Part shown: one piece after another, positions 13,782 through 31,536 of the stretch
How positions within the stretch are numbered: the first letter of the stretch is position 1
Layout of the letters: each line of letters starts with the position of its first letter
NCBI GenBank assembly: GCA_036897485.1
Contig: JAYMTF010000111.1
Location: 1-52,909 of the forward strand
DNA from: Pelargonium nanum
Taxonomy: Eukaryota; Streptophyta; Magnoliopsida; Geraniales; Geraniaceae
Direction of reading: 5' to 3'
DNA: 52,909 nucleotides
The notes under the pieces: model-generated
Database searches by the model: none
What the model saw: only the letters and a program-made list of their open reading frames with translations
Told to the model about the DNA's origin: nothing
Position numbers and translations under genes: made by a program

Positions 13782-16448
13782 ATGAACATGAACATTTCCG
13801 CTGGACCCCACTCTCTGGCGACCCCTCGTCGCCGCAGAACCAGGAACCGCCTCGGCTCCGCCTGTGCCCGTCGCCTGAAGTACGCACTCTCCGTCGGAAG
13901 AGTGAGCGGCCTCTCCACCACTCCTCTTTCGCCCTGGAAGATCAGCGAATCCGACCCCGCCGTGCAACGGGGGGCCGGCCGGGGGCGGGGAGATAGACGA
14001 GCCGGAGTCGGATCGATGTCGTCGAGGATGCTCGCCGCCAGCCTCTGGCAGTTGCACCCGGCGGATGGCGGTGAAGGCCGATGCTCGCAATGTGGACCGC
14101 GTGATCATTTTGGGACTCAGGTGAGCGTCGAGATTCGAGCTTTTAATTTTGATTTTGGGCATTTGATAAGATTCGGGGGGCAGAAATGCTAACATGACTT
14201 TAGTGCTTTTGTTCAAACGGAATGTTTGTTACTTTGTTTGGTTTCTGAGAAAAAGGTGGGAGAAAAAAGAAAGAAAAGAGAACAGAGTTTCAACTTTGAA
14301 TCTTAGAAATGTTGACCTCTCTTTCGTACACCAGTAAATAGAGTATTAATTTGGATTATTTGCAGTATTATATTGTTTCTGGGCTTAGGCAACATTAAAC
14401 AGTAGCTTCAAATTCAACGTTTGGGTGTTGGGTGCTGAGAGAATTCTATTTAATTTCCTTTTTTTCCTCTGTATTAGTGGCAAACAAAATAAATTATGTA
14501 TTACCCTCTTATTTCAACTGTATTTAGTTAATTGGAAATAAAAGTAATAGTAAGAATTTTAGGAAGAATTTTCCAAAATTTGAAATAATTGTCTTGTTCT
14601 GGACTTCTGGTTCTGGGCAAGAAGATGATGCAGCTACACTGCTAGAGAGTATTCTAAAAAATTAAAGTTCAAACTTGAGAATCTTTTTTCAGTTCCAGCT
14701 CAAATTCGTAGTCCTGGAATTAATTGATCTTTCATGGAGACGGATTCATCTCATGATTTAACTTTATTGTTTTATTTTCATGATGATATTATCTTCTTTC
14801 TTCTCCTGATTATTCTCTGCATTAGTTATCCCATAATGAATACTAATTTTCCGGTTTGATTATTTGAGTTTCACTCTCTAATCTTTTATTGGTTCCTTTG
14901 TAGGTTGAGCATTCCTTGCCACATCCCAGGTCTGGACTGGAGGGTGCAACAAAATGGGATCCTAGGTGCTCAAAAGCATCCAATGAGGTCTACCACTCCT
15001 ATGGACACAAGAAGCTTCTTGGTGATCAACAAGTTTCTACTGTCTCTATCGTTTCTTCTTTGCAAGGAGAGTTGTTTCGAGCTCGAATGCGAGTTCATGA
15101 ACTTGAAGCTGAGCAGCGGTCCTCTAAGAAAGAAGTTGATCATTTATTGCGGAAGCTTGAAGAGGAAAAATCCTCGTGGCGGAGAAGAGAACGTGAAAAG
15201 TTCCGTGTAGTTATTGATGACTTAAAGGATGAATTATGCAGGGAAAGGAAAAACTGTCGAAGGGTTGAAAAAATCAACTCCAGACTGGTCACCGAACTAG
15301 CCAATGCCAAGGTATGGGCAAAGAAATTTATGCAAGATTATGAGAAAGAGAGGAAAGCGAGAGAGTTGATGGAGGAAATTTCTAATGAGCTGGCTAAGGA
15401 GATTGGAGAAGACAGGGCCGAAATGGTGGTATGGAAGAGTGAAATGTTGAAATTCCACGAAGAATTGGAAGAAGAGAGGAAGATGTTGCAGATGGCTGAG
15501 GTCTGGCGTGAAGAACGGATCCACATGAAACTAGTTGATGCAAAACTAGCCCTTGAAGATAAGTATTGTCAGATGAACAAGTTGATAACAGATCTTGAAA
15601 CTTTTCTTCAGACAAGAAGTGAGGCCCTAGGTGCAATGGAGTTAAGAAAAGCTGAGTTGATCAGACAGGCTGTGAGATCAGTGAATATTAAAGATATTAA
15701 TGAATTTTCATACGTGCCCTCAGAATCAGATGATATATTTTCTATCATTGAGGAGCTCCGACAAGGTGAAACTGGGCAGAGAGGGGTTGAACAACATGTT
15801 GACTGCAGTCCTGCCAGCCATGTTTCCGAATTCCACACTGTTAATCTGGAGACTGATAGGGTTGATAAAAACCACATGCCGAAGCATTCTACTATAGGTA
15901 ATGCTCCTTATATTGATTTAGATGAAGCCAGTGGCTTGGAAACTGTGACTCATGTTGAAGGTCTAGGTTCATATATTTCCCTTGGTGATAATGAATCCTA
16001 TGTAAACAAGACCTTTAGAGACAGAAGTAGTTCGAGAAGGGAAACGGTAGATTGGGATGGACTCATAGGTCAAGATTCTCCTGAAACAGGAAATAGCGAG
16101 GTTTGTTCAGTATCGGTGGCACATTCAAGACAGAAGGCATCTCCGACTTCTAATCATTGGAAATCATGCCCAGATGAGTGTAACGGAAGGATTTCAAATG
16201 GAGCAATCTCTAGTGTGGAGAATGCCACTTCAAATGAAAGGTTTGGAGAGGGTGGGCTCAAGCATCGGCATTCAGAGGGGCAATGCAGCTTGCCTGAGTC
16301 AGGGAATCCACAAATAACTCAAGGGATGAAAGGATGCGTAGAATGGCCGCAAGGCATCCAAAAGCATAGCCTGAAGGCCAGGCTTTTGGAAGCAAGGATG
16401 GAAAATGAGAAATCCCAATTGCAAGATATTCTTAAACCAAAGACTTGA
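13782..16448 (+). CDS. Coiled-coil protein of the At5g41620 / BRANCHLESS TRICHOMES family
   Basis: Two exons, 13782-14120 and 14904-16448, joined by CAG|GTGAGC and TTTGTAG| in phase 0, give 627 residues. Exon 1 is GC-rich and arginine-rich (LATPRRRRTRNRLG near the start) and carries the family block SSRMLAASLWQLHP at about 80-93. Exon 2 begins VEHSLPHPRSGLEG and then holds a long, highly charged coiled coil from SLQGELFRARMRVHELEAEQ through the segment ending KAELIRQAVRSVNI, followed by a low-complexity, serine-rich, probably disordered tail. Family member BLT acts in trichome cell shape and branching, but most paralogues have no known role. A cytoskeletal or scaffold role is inference. The start is the first ATG after the TATA box, and both exons match family order. 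Confidence 0.85.
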
Positions 16449-19384
16449 ATGAAACTTGCTCTCAGTTTTGTTGCCTTGGGACGTGTGACTGAACAAGGAG
16501 CTTCAAGCTCGTTGTCTGTCTCTCCATTCATGTAGTGTAGTGTTGCCACACATCAGGATCTCTTGTAGCTGCTTTCTTTGTGTTGATGCAATTTCTCCCA
16601 GAGCTGGTAAGATATTCCTCCTATATCAGTTTCCAAGTACTCGTTGCATTTACATTTTGTTATACAACTTGCCACAGTCGTAAAAGAGCAATTAAGCAAG
16701 CTCTGAAAACTAAAACCCAACTGTACTATTGATTCATACATAACAAGTTGTCTCCATCCCTTCGTTCGGGAACATAGTTTATCTTATTCTTTCTTTCACG
16801 GAAAATGTTAAGCATGCATAGAGGTTCATCTGAAAACATAAAAAATGGTTAGATCTGTTGATACAAGATTTAGAAACTTGAGGTCTATTTTTATGTACTC
16901 ACATCAGATGTAGGGAATGCATGAATTATCATAGAGCCCTTACGCAGGCATTGGCAGGACAATAATATCCTGCTTTACAGATATTCAAAGTGTACTGTTC
17001 TTTCGTTGGTTTGGAGCGAGGTATGTGGTAGAGAGAAATGTAGCATAATTTTGTTAGGGTGAGGACTGAGGAGTGAGGACAAGGACAAGAGATTTGGATT
17101 GATCCTTGCGAGTTTGTTTTGACTCATTTGAGTCATTTCCTATAAGAAAGAACAATATAGGATTAATTTGATATGCATAAGAGGAGTGAATAGATGTTAT
17201 GCTGTGTTCCCGTAGGTGTGGGACATTAATTTAGGTGGATAAGAGAGTGTAGCAGTGAAATGCTAATCAATCATTATCATTGTCGAAACAAAAATGTGGT
17301 ATATGGTGCATTGAGAAGAACCCCACCTGGGCTCAGCTCAACTGTGGTGTGCTACTACAACCACAAGCTTAACCATCCATCTTTCAACTTGCAAGTTGGG
17401 GTACTATTAGAAAGCTCTCAAGTGTTGTAACAATTTTGCTTTATGTCAACTGTCATTGCAATTTGCAACTGAAATACTAACTGTACCACAACTACCACAC
17501 TTAATTTATTTATTTATTTATTATATCATTATCTGGAATTTTGAAATTGAACGTCTTCTCAAATATTTGTTTTAGCATTGTGAGTTAAACCTTAAATATT
17601 GTTGCTCGTATACTAATGAAAATAACTAGTAATGGAATCTCAATATTCTCATATGAATAATGTGGTTTGAATCACTTGCTTAAAATAAGGTGGCGAGAAA
17701 AGGAAGTGTAAAACAAATAAGAAATTGGGTGGTTGAGGCCTAAGGGGCTATTATTGTTTAGTTTAGGAAAGAATAATAATTAGGTAAAAATACCAACTAA
17801 ATACAAAAATATGCAAACTAGATATATCCCTCCTACGTACTCCTTTACGTCATCACTCTCTACTCAACTAATTATGTGTGTTTGTTTGTTTGATGTTGAA
17901 CAAAGTATATCCCCTTTCAATCAATGGAAAGCTAAGATTCTCCATGGTGGTTAGTTTATTTTTTTTATTTTATAAAAGAAGTTAATATTAATAATTATGG
18001 AGGTTGCCATACAACACCTCCAACAACAATAGTATTGTTATTGCAATCATCTGAATTAAAGGAACTTTAGAGCACAAACGGGTAAATAAGAAAGTATCGG
18101 ATCAACATGACTATTAAATAAAAAATGGGTAAGGTAATCAACAACTCGATAATCTTTTCAATTTGCTGTAAACAATACAATATCATCAAAAAAACTTGAT
18201 TATTTACGGTCTCATCTTTGAGCTTGGTATTTGTATGCTTGTTGATAATAATAAAATAAATAGTAACCCGAAACTGCTCCTAACATTGGTCTATTGAATA
18301 GGTGGAGGAATCCAATTTAGGGAAGGTTTCTCAATCATCGAGGAGACAAGACCAAAAGAAATAGCGACAAGTTTTATGAAAAAAACGAATTCAGAGGTTA
18401 AAGCCAGGGTGGTTAATTAGTTACAGTCGACATCATAATATTGATGAATAATTAGTTATATACCTAGAAAAGAATCTCTCAACATTCAACAAATATATGT
18501 GTTGATATTTATTAAAATGATAATATGACTTTGTGTTTGTGGTTTCAAACCATCTGGGAATCTTTTTCTTCCCCTCACAGAGAATAAGACAGAGTTAATA
18601 TGATCTGTCAAATCTGTGTACTTTTCTTGGAGAAGAAGATTTACAGAAAATTAATTAAATTAGATTTCCAGCTAACCAACCATACTTAATTGTCGAGAGA
18701 ATATTGCTAATATTGAAATGGAAAAGAAACGTGACCAACTATTAATATGCGGATTGAGATTCTGCATATTCGTTAAATAAAGGGCACAGAATTATGGGAG
18801 AATTAGTAGAAAATAAGCATAAATAATATTTGTATCTCCAAGGAAAAGAGGTGTTGTAGTTGTAGACTTGTAGGTAGCTACTCCTTTCTTCCAAGGAAAT
18901 TAAATAATATTGTTCACTACTCATGGAAATTTGGTAATGGTTTATGTTTCTTTCTTATTTATAAATTGTGTTAAAAACAAATTCAATCAGTATACTTGTT
19001 TTTCTATGGTACTTTAAAGGATTGAGATTATCATTAATTATTGTATAGAATTTTCAATTTCTAAATTTTGGTCCCTCTACTTTCAATAAGAGTAGACTAC
19101 GACTATAATTATTGTTGCAAGAAAATATAGCTACCAAAATCAAACCAATATATATACTGCATATAGTATGTTTTAGTGATTAAATTAAATAACATAAAGC
19201 ATATTGGTATTGCTCAGCTTCTTAAACATATATGAGTGACAAGTTAGAAGGCAGCACTTGAAAATGGTCTCATGCATGTCAGCATGTCAGCAGCTACTTG
19301 CTCAGTTCAAGATGTGAATAGTTCAAGAAACCAATTGAGTTGAGTCTTGAGTGTCACCTAATCAAATGCCATATACCAAAATTT

Positions 19385-19465
19385 TGCAAGTCAAGTGGTT
19401 AGTACCTTTAGATTTGTGTTGCACGGTCTCGAGTTCCAGCTTCACCGCAACAATTTTTATAAATA
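19385..19465 (+). repeat. tRNA-like / SINE-like fragment (weak)
   Basis: TGGTTAGTACC resembles a pol III A box, and GGTCTCGAGTTCC, about 40 bases on, resembles a B box. The text is followed by A/T-rich sequence. It resembles phrases seen in tRNA-derived SINE heads, but no second copy or target duplication is seen in the window. Confidence 0.25.
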
Positions 19466-20109
19466 ATTATGAATTAATGTATTACGACTATGATTTGTTA
19501 TTTGTATAAAAACTGTAAAAATAAAGGCCACATGTTTGGTTTGTGTGTATTATTTATAAAATTACAGTAGCAAGTTAGGAATATAGTAGATGAGATTCTT
19601 ATTAGTATCAAATTGGGAGTGGGACCAAACTTTGGGTCGTCGTCCGGCGGGAATTGAATGTAGGGACATTTTATCTCACCACATTGAACGAATGTCTAGC
19701 TTAAAATACCCCCTACATGCCACAACTAAATAGAATGATTCATTTTTTTCGCTGACCAGTTAACATGTCATCCGAACCTCCAACCCATTCATAACTAGCT
19801 TGCATGGACGGGCAGTCCAAAAAAGCTCAACCCGTTAGGTCCACGAGCAGAAGAAGCCCAAATTGCGGGTGTACTCACTCGTCCTCTCTCAAACCCTAAT
19901 TACCTTTACTATATTCTTTAACATTACCTCACACACATGACACACCTCACTCTCATTTCTTAGCCCTAATCGTACTCTTTGTGACAAAGAGGGCAAATTG
20001 AGATGATAGAGTGAGATTAGATGAAATTGAGATGTTGGTGCTTTTATTTTCATAAATAATTGGGATACCAACTTTTCACTAATTTAAATGTAAAATATCT
20101 AGAAATTTG

Positions 20110-20360
20110 ACGAGAAGACTAGCGGTCATAACGTTATTTTTAACGTCTTGTAATCCCTTCTGATATTTAATGTGAAGCGAAAAATTTAGTACTTATGTTC
20201 TCTCTTCTACTATTTCTTCACTAATCAATATAATGTTGCAAAAGTCGTCACTAAATAGCGAGACACTTTTTAGTGACCGTCGTTATATATCTCAGTAGCA
20301 TAAAATTGCACGTCTTTTCTAAATCCGTCGGTAAACTAACATATTCCAGTAGTAAGTGGT
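20110..20360 (-). mobile_element. Possible CACTA (En/Spm) transposon end, remnant
   Basis: Read on the minus strand from about 20357, the text runs ACTACTGGAATATG, then repeats sub-motifs ACCGACGG, CGACGGTCACTAAAAAG and TTTAGTGACGACTTTTG. Such clustered GTCACTAAA / CGACGG sub-terminal repeats are characteristic of CACTA element ends. No second end and no transposase are visible nearby, so this would be a solo or truncated fragment. Confidence 0.4.
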
Positions 20361-21237
20361 GTTGAAAGTATCCAAATAAAGCTTTTCTTTTCAACCATTC
20401 ACTAATTTAGAAAGATTCAAATAGATCTTTCTTCTCTTTAGTTGGACAATCATTCAATAATCCAACGATGCACAAATACATAGTACATACAGAGAACACA
20501 ATTAATTTTGTTTCATATTTGGAGAGTCCTGTCTACGTCCTATTTCAACAAATTTCCATCTCCTGCCAGCCTGCCATGGAGAAACCTCAACCGTTGGATC
20601 AAAATCAACCCAACGATATGCATTGGATGCTTGATTGTAAAGCAATGACATGTCTTAATACGACTGGCCATGGACGAATGGGTCGGATCATATCACGGCC
20701 AAACCCAACCAACAAAAATGGGTCCCATGACAAAGTCCGGTCACTACAAAACACCGGGTCCCACAATCCAAACGGTTTGATAAAATTAACTTACCGAATT
20801 GCCCCCAGTATTGGCATTTACGTTGACAACATCAGCGAGTGAATCCAAGACCTAACCCGAAACCGAAACTGGGTCCGGAACCGGACAAAAGAAGGAAGGA
20901 CCCATGGTTGGTCCAAATAGGGCTATCGCTCCCGTGGGCTTGGGCCTTTTACGGATTGCGAGGCCATTGATGCTGAACCATGAATAATGACAAGTGTACT
21001 TCACAAACCGACAAGCTCTCTCTCTGTGGGACCCTCCTAATTCTCAACCGTCCAATGTGCCCATCACACACATTCATTTCTTTTTTCCTTCTCTCCAACC
21101 CCAATTTGGGACTGCTATTAAACTACCATTAAATCTTAATCATTGTATTGTCTTTAACCCAAACCAATTTACATCCTAAACCATCAATTATGGTACACCT
21201 AATTATTCAATCATTTCTCAATCGGTCAGTGTTTTGC

Positions 21238-21390
21238 CACGTGGCCACATAGATACTGGGGAGAGACACGTGTTAGGTTTGAAGAGGACGACTAGTGAGC
21301 AGATTGTGCGTGTATCCCACGTGGAGCGTGGGACCTGGATTGGACACGATTGACGTAGTCAAACAGATGGGCCCAGTTCGATGACGTGGA
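21238..21390 (+). promoter_or_regulatory. G-box / ABRE cluster upstream of the S40 gene
   Basis: CACGTG occurs at 21238-21243, 21267-21272 and 21318-21323, with TGACGTGG at 21382-21389. These are bZIP and bHLH binding cores, including ABRE-type sites for abscisic acid response. They lie 460-610 bp before the S40 start, which fits the ABA, dark and senescence induction known for that family. Confidence 0.6.
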
Positions 21391-21648
21391 GCACGAGTCA
21401 CAGTCTCATTTACATGATAAACACAGTAACAATATCTGAATTTTAGTTATAAAACCATTTTTTTTTAAATTATAAACAGTGACGTACCGCACGACCGCAT
21501 TTTCTACTATTAATATTAGGAATATTTTTTACAGTCTCGTGCTTGTGTTGGCGTCTTCTGTTATCACCAATGGAATCCGAGTGTGTGACGAAATGCAGAC
21601 AAAATGAATTACAAATTCACATGAAATGCAATTGGGCAGATCAAATGC

Positions 21649-21656
21649 TATATAAA
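21649..21656 (+). promoter_or_regulatory. TATA box of the S40 gene
   Basis: TATATAAA is 194 bp upstream of the start codon at 21850, predicting a 5' UTR of about 160 bases. Confidence 0.5.
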
Positions 21657-21842
21657 CATCTTCACCCTCTGGAGCTCACTATGAAAAATTTAATAGCCTC
21701 CTCTCATGGATTCATAATATAGTTTTATTTTTATAGGGCCAATAAATAATTGTACAATTATATATAAAGAATTTAAATTTATTTTGTTTTTTAGTTGGTG
21801 GCTCGCCGCCGGTGATTGGATTGCCGGGAATTTCATCTGACC

Positions 21843-21935
21843 ATGCTATATGGCGAAAGGACGGAAACTGACGACAAGCCAGAGCGAGCGCTTTCTCGGA
21901 AGTTACGGCTATGGCAACGGCCATGGTTACGTTAA
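21843..21935 (+). CDS. Overlapping upstream ORF on the S40 message, 30 codons
   Basis: An ATG seven bases before the S40 start opens a different frame that runs into the S40 coding region and stops at TAA (21933-21935). Its context has A at -3, whereas the S40 ATG has T at -3 but G at +4. If used, it would lower S40 translation. Conservation is untested and it may have no role. Confidence 0.3.
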   Translation: MLYGERTETDDKPERALSRKLRLWQRPWLR

Positions 21936-22515
21936 CGCCGTCAATGAAACGTCGGAGCTGGGCGAGGAAGATGTGTGGTCCATGGTCGGTGAGATTTCCT
22001 CCGGCGATTTGCAGGACAGCGACGGCGACGACCGAGTTGACAATCATTCGTTGCGGGGAGAGTGGATTCCACGCGCCCCCGTCGCGAACGGTGCGGGGAC
22101 CGGGAGCATCCCAATTGGGGGTCGCCGCGGAGGAGAGGCGCGTCAGGCGGGGGGGCTGTCCTTGGCCTTCGAGAGTTCGGGGAAGACGACGTCGTCGCCG
22201 AGGATTGTGCATCAGTTCCACCACCACGGCGGCGGGGCGGGATCTCCACGTGGCGGGAAGCACATGGCCACGTCAGCGCCGGTGAACGTGCCGGACTGGA
22301 GCAAGATATACCGAGTGGACTCGGTGGAGTCGCTGCAGGAGTCGGACGACGGGTTGGATGAGCAGTCGGAGATGGTGCCGCCGCACGAGTACCTGGCACG
22401 TAGCCGGAGGACAGGGACGACGTCGGTGTTCGAGGGCGTGGGTCGGACGCTGAAGGGGCGTGACCTCAGGCGGGTCCGAGACGCAGTGTGGAGCCAGACC
22501 GGGTTCGATGGTTAA
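21850..22515 (+). CDS. Senescence regulator S40 family protein (DUF584)
   Basis: One exon encodes 221 residues. The start MAKGRKLTTSQSERFLGSY matches the S40 N-terminal block. The middle is glycine- and serine-rich and probably disordered. The C-terminal S40 domain is clear: VPDWSKIYRVDSVESLQES, MVPPHEYLARSR, and SVFEGVGRTLKGRDLRRVRD ending near the C-terminus. S40 proteins are small, mostly nuclear plant proteins induced during leaf senescence, darkness and ABA treatment (barley HvS40, Arabidopsis S40-3). Their biochemical action is not known. The coding region is far more GC-rich than its surroundings, as usual for intronless S40 genes. Start choice rests on the conserved N-terminus; see the overlapping upstream ORF. 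Confidence 0.93.
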   Translation: MAKGRKLTTSQSERFLGSYGYGNGHGYVNAVNETSELGEEDVWSMVGEISSGDLQDSDGDDRVDNHSLRGEWIPRAPVANGAGTGSIPIGGRRGGEARQAGGLSLAFESSGKTTSSPRIVHQFHHHGGGAGSPRGGKHMATSAPVNVPDWSKIYRVDSVESLQESDDGLDEQSEMVPPHEYLARSRRTGTTSVFEGVGRTLKGRDLRRVRDAVWSQTGFDG

Positions 22516-25041
22516 GTTAATTCAATTATTGGCAGATTTTAGTCTTTTGTAGTAATTTGTTTTTTGTTGGGCGATGATTCGGCTGAGTGGAATCGGGTAA
22601 TAAGAGACGAGTCAGACTCGGCTGCTAGTGAGTCCAAACTTGTTTTCCGCTGTTCTGTATCCAATTTGTATTGGTACTTAATTTTCTCTCTGGATTGGCA
22701 AGCCAAACAAGCACCTGTGAAGAGTTTGTTACCAGTATCACTACAAATCTTGTGAAAATGAAAAAGAAAAAAAATGTTTGTTTTGATTACTGTATCTTAG
22801 TTATATTCACAAGCCATGAACATAAAATGTATTACTGTTCCATTATTCAATGATATCATAAAAACTCCTATATAGAGACTTGAACATGGTAGTAGTGTCC
22901 ATCTATGTAAATTTTGAGAGTGGAGTATTAATGAAAAGGACAAAGAAAATGTGGATCTAACTATTAGACCGAATTTGTCCACATTCGAATTTCGATATGA
23001 TTAGAAAGGATCTAATTGTGATTGAGTAAACAAACTCGTACGAACAAACACATTTTACACGTAAAACTAAAATTCAATCTAAACTCTGTAATACACTCTT
23101 TTCGGAATAGATTCAAATCAGACTTTCTGAACCTAATATATTGATAAAAAACCCAAGTTGCTGAGGATGGATGGAATTGATAATATTTGCTATTGGATAC
23201 CCGAATTCCCATTTGTAATAGTAATGGCTTACCTTTTTCAAGAAAGGGACACTAGCGATTATGTCTTGTTGGGCTCACAATTTTCAGAGTTTTCTGGCCA
23301 TTGCTTATTTGTTTTCTTCTTCTTCTTTTTTCTCTTTTTTTCTTTGGCATCATTACTACATACCCCACCTTGGATATATATGTTATATAGTGGGGCCACC
23401 AATAGTCCCCATGATCTTGATCGTGGATGATCAAAACACGATCGTCTTGGATTTGCATTTTGTGATTCATGGCACTCTCATGACAAAAATATAACAGATG
23501 ATTTGTCTTTCAAATTTATCTTATCAGTTTCTTACTCTATTGCTCAAAATAATTTTTTTATAAGCAAGCGTAACAATCTTGATTTGACATTTTTTAAAAT
23601 TATGTTTAATTTTTTTTTAATGATATGCTTCTTTTACGTAGAATCTTTAAAATTCAAATGTAAGTCAAGACTCTTTTGAACTTAGACAAGTTTTATATCA
23701 GCCTTCCTTGGACGATAACAGAAACTCTCTAGTGTGTCGGGGGATCTAAATGCATCGTACTCAGTTTGAAATAATAATACAAAGAAAAACAAGCCTCCAA
23801 GCCCAAGTGCCTAAGCCCCAATCCTACACGGCACTAAGCCTCCAAGCCCAACACAAAATATAAAAAATTGAAACCTCACACCCAAGTAGAGTAAAGCCCA
23901 ACCCAAGTTGCAAGCCCATTCAAACCCAACTTAAGCCTATTCAAATAGTCTCTCTCTCTTCTGTTCTATCTTCCTCCTAACAATGTAGAAAATTATAATA
24001 TTATATGATTCAATACTACATGAATGTTCCTCTTGTCAAATTTGAGATCATTTTCAAGAGTATCGTATATGATGAACTAATAGACACGATGAAATCAACG
24101 GAACTATAGAATTGATTTTAAATATGTGTTTATTTAATATGTAGTAAAATGTCAATTGAACACACTGATCGATTGAATACCGATGACAGTTAAAAGAAAC
24201 GGCCTTATTGAAGAATTGCAAAGAAAACAAAAGATGCTTAAGATTTCCAAATCAGATAACTTTTTTAATTTAATCATTAGCAATGGAAATAATATACAAG
24301 AAGTTTGAGTAGAAAAAGAAAGAGAAGAGAGATAAATAGCCTAAGAAAAGAAGAAAAAGAAGATAAATAAGGATAAACAATTACTACAAAATATTTTAAA
24401 ATTACTACAAAATCAATCATCTATGATTTCCTTCTGGATTCAAATACCATCAATTCCGTAGAAAACTAACAAACCGTTAATAAAAGAAATTTAAGACTAT
24501 CATTCATTACTCTAGTACAGTTGTAATCCATAAGACAAAATCTAATACCGCGCCATTAAATCATAAAACTACCATAGATTCCACCATTCTCTTTGCACAA
24601 TTTTAGAATTAGCTCAATTTACCAAAAATAAAAAACCGAGTATTGTTTAGATTCCTTTCTCTCAGATATTTATTATTTAAATTTAAATAAACAGCCTGAT
24701 TCACCCAAATTTCTTGACTTCTTGCCACTTTCTCTGTCCTCTGGCTTCCACATTGCATGTGAAAATTGAAATCTTGTACCTTTTCCATTTTTGCTTACCA
24801 AAGTTGGCATTTTCATTTTATTTTTCAAACGCCAAAATTATCATTATTTAATTTATTTCTTTGTTTGATTCAGCTTCAAGTCAATACATAGAGTCGAACT
24901 TTGATCTTAGTCCTTCCTCTCAAAGACTCAAAATTTTCTCTCTGAATTTTTTTCCCAAATCCAGAGCTTTCCAATTTCATCAGTTTCGTATATACTTTTT
25001 CCGTTTTAGCAATAATTACCCAGAAAAACCCAGATCAAAGA
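22516..25041. other. Spacer between S40 and CPK29
   Basis: It contains the S40 3' UTR, an AT-rich middle, and the CPK29 5' UTR from roughly 24,880. A CT-rich tract (CTTCTTCTTC) is near 23316. A cytosine-rich stretch at 23790-23945 repeats AAGCCCA. No gene is supported. Confidence 0.5.
23790..23945. repeat. AAGCCCA-repeated, C-rich stretch
   Basis: AAGCCCA or AAGCCCC recurs irregularly, including two copies of GCCTCCAAGCCCAA within about 45 bp. The strand has many C and few G. The inverse, TGGGCTT, is the site II core, but no transcription unit is seen beside it. Confidence 0.4.
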
Positions 25042-29983
<4,942 letters not shown>

Positions 29984-31536
29984 CTTCAATGACACGTGAG
30001 CCTGATGTTTCATGAACAGACATGTATCAATATCCTAATTATCTACTCGAGACAATCCTAGTTAGCTGTTCAAGTGACTTGAGAATGTTTAATGCGGATC
30101 AAATAAATCTTTACAAGAGCTGAGGTATAGTGTTATCCTGTTGGCTTTCAAAATCATTTACCATCATAATTCAGAACGCGGGTAGTTTGAAACTGAGGAA
30201 GTTTGTTTTACTTGAGATGGATTTGTTTGTGCATATCTAGTTCAGTTGCATTCCCTGAGTTTTTGTTTCCACTCTTACTGATTGTTTGTAATATTTCAAA
30301 TTATATGATCTTAAAGTGAAGAGTTACAAAGAGCAAAAGGTTTATTGACTTCCTTGTGGTTCCAAGAAACTATCCAGTGATGGGCGCAATTTGCACCCTA
30401 AAACTGTTGACACTTGCAAGAGCTTTCATTTATTTTATTTATCTGGAAATGTTTTGCACAGACATCGTCTGAAATGGAATTGGCCAAGCTACCTGTGTGA
30501 GCAACCTCTCCCACTGTTGGAGGTTCTGTTTGTCACAATGGGATTGACCTGACAATATGGGGAGCGAGCTTTAAACAGTCTAGTTAGAAAACAATTTAAA
30601 CGTTCTCATTACACTTTTTTTTGTCGGTTTTAGTCTTTCCACTAATTGACGAGACATTAAAACGGATGAAAAATAGCTCTATAAGAACACAGAACACGTG
30701 TGTTTTTTAGTTTGATTTGAAGTGGTTGAATATCAATTGCATGAATCTATTATCAACGGTATGACCAAGTCATAAACAAAATAACTACCGATTCTTGAAC
30801 ATCATCCGTCTTAATCCTTGCAGACCATACTTGAAGACTAGATACTTGCACAATTTCATGAAAACAAGCTTATGAAACCTTAGAATTTGATAGAATCTAA
30901 TAGTTAAACAAGATAATATCTCCCCAAGACCATTTTGAACTGGAGAGAAATTTGAGTATCTAGCTATATAGTAGGAGTATATGACCAATGACTGGTATGC
31001 AATTTACCAAGACACACCAAGATTAGAAGTGACCTCATTTTTGCAGAAAAAAGCCTAAAGGGTGTCCCAAACACAAACACAAACCTAAGCCCAAACCCAA
31101 ATTAGTTTAAGAATTGAAGAATGGAATCCAAGGTTTAAGCTTGATATTCCCCTGACAGAAACAAATACAAAATGCATTAAAGACAAGACAACCACAATTG
31201 CAGTCACATAATTGCACGTGACCTTGTTTTCTATTAACTCTGTCAGTGTGTACCCCCACTCAGCATCTTCATATTATATGCACGTGTGCACATTTTCTTT
31301 ATTACCTTGGAAATGGGGTCAACACAAACACCAATTTTCTTTTTGTTTTTCCAGTAATCTAACCATCATCACCTTCCCATTTTATGTTCTCCTAATTACA
31401 GCATTTCTGCTATTTTATTGGCTTCAAGACACCCTAATATTTTCAGCCCCTCCCTGAGAAGGCCTTATTAGAGCCACAATGATAAAAAACAGAGTTGTTT
31501 TGTGTCACATTGAAGGCTTGGTGGGTCTCAATTCAG
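29984..31536. other. CPK29 3' UTR and spacer
   Basis: No gene is supported in this stretch. CACGTG motifs occur near 29992, 30697, 31215 and 31281. The right end probably includes the 5' UTR exon of the next gene, since a strong donor CAG|GTGAGT is at 31536/31537. Confidence 0.45.

Larger units (their letters stand above)
16449..21180. other. Long gene-poor spacer
   Basis: About 4.7 kb beyond the coiled-coil gene's 3' UTR with no supported gene. It is AT-rich with scattered repeats. Two possible transposon traces are listed separately (19385-19465 and 20110-20360). A 124-codon open frame at 20468-20842 has no recognisable domain and composition like its surroundings. Confidence 0.55.
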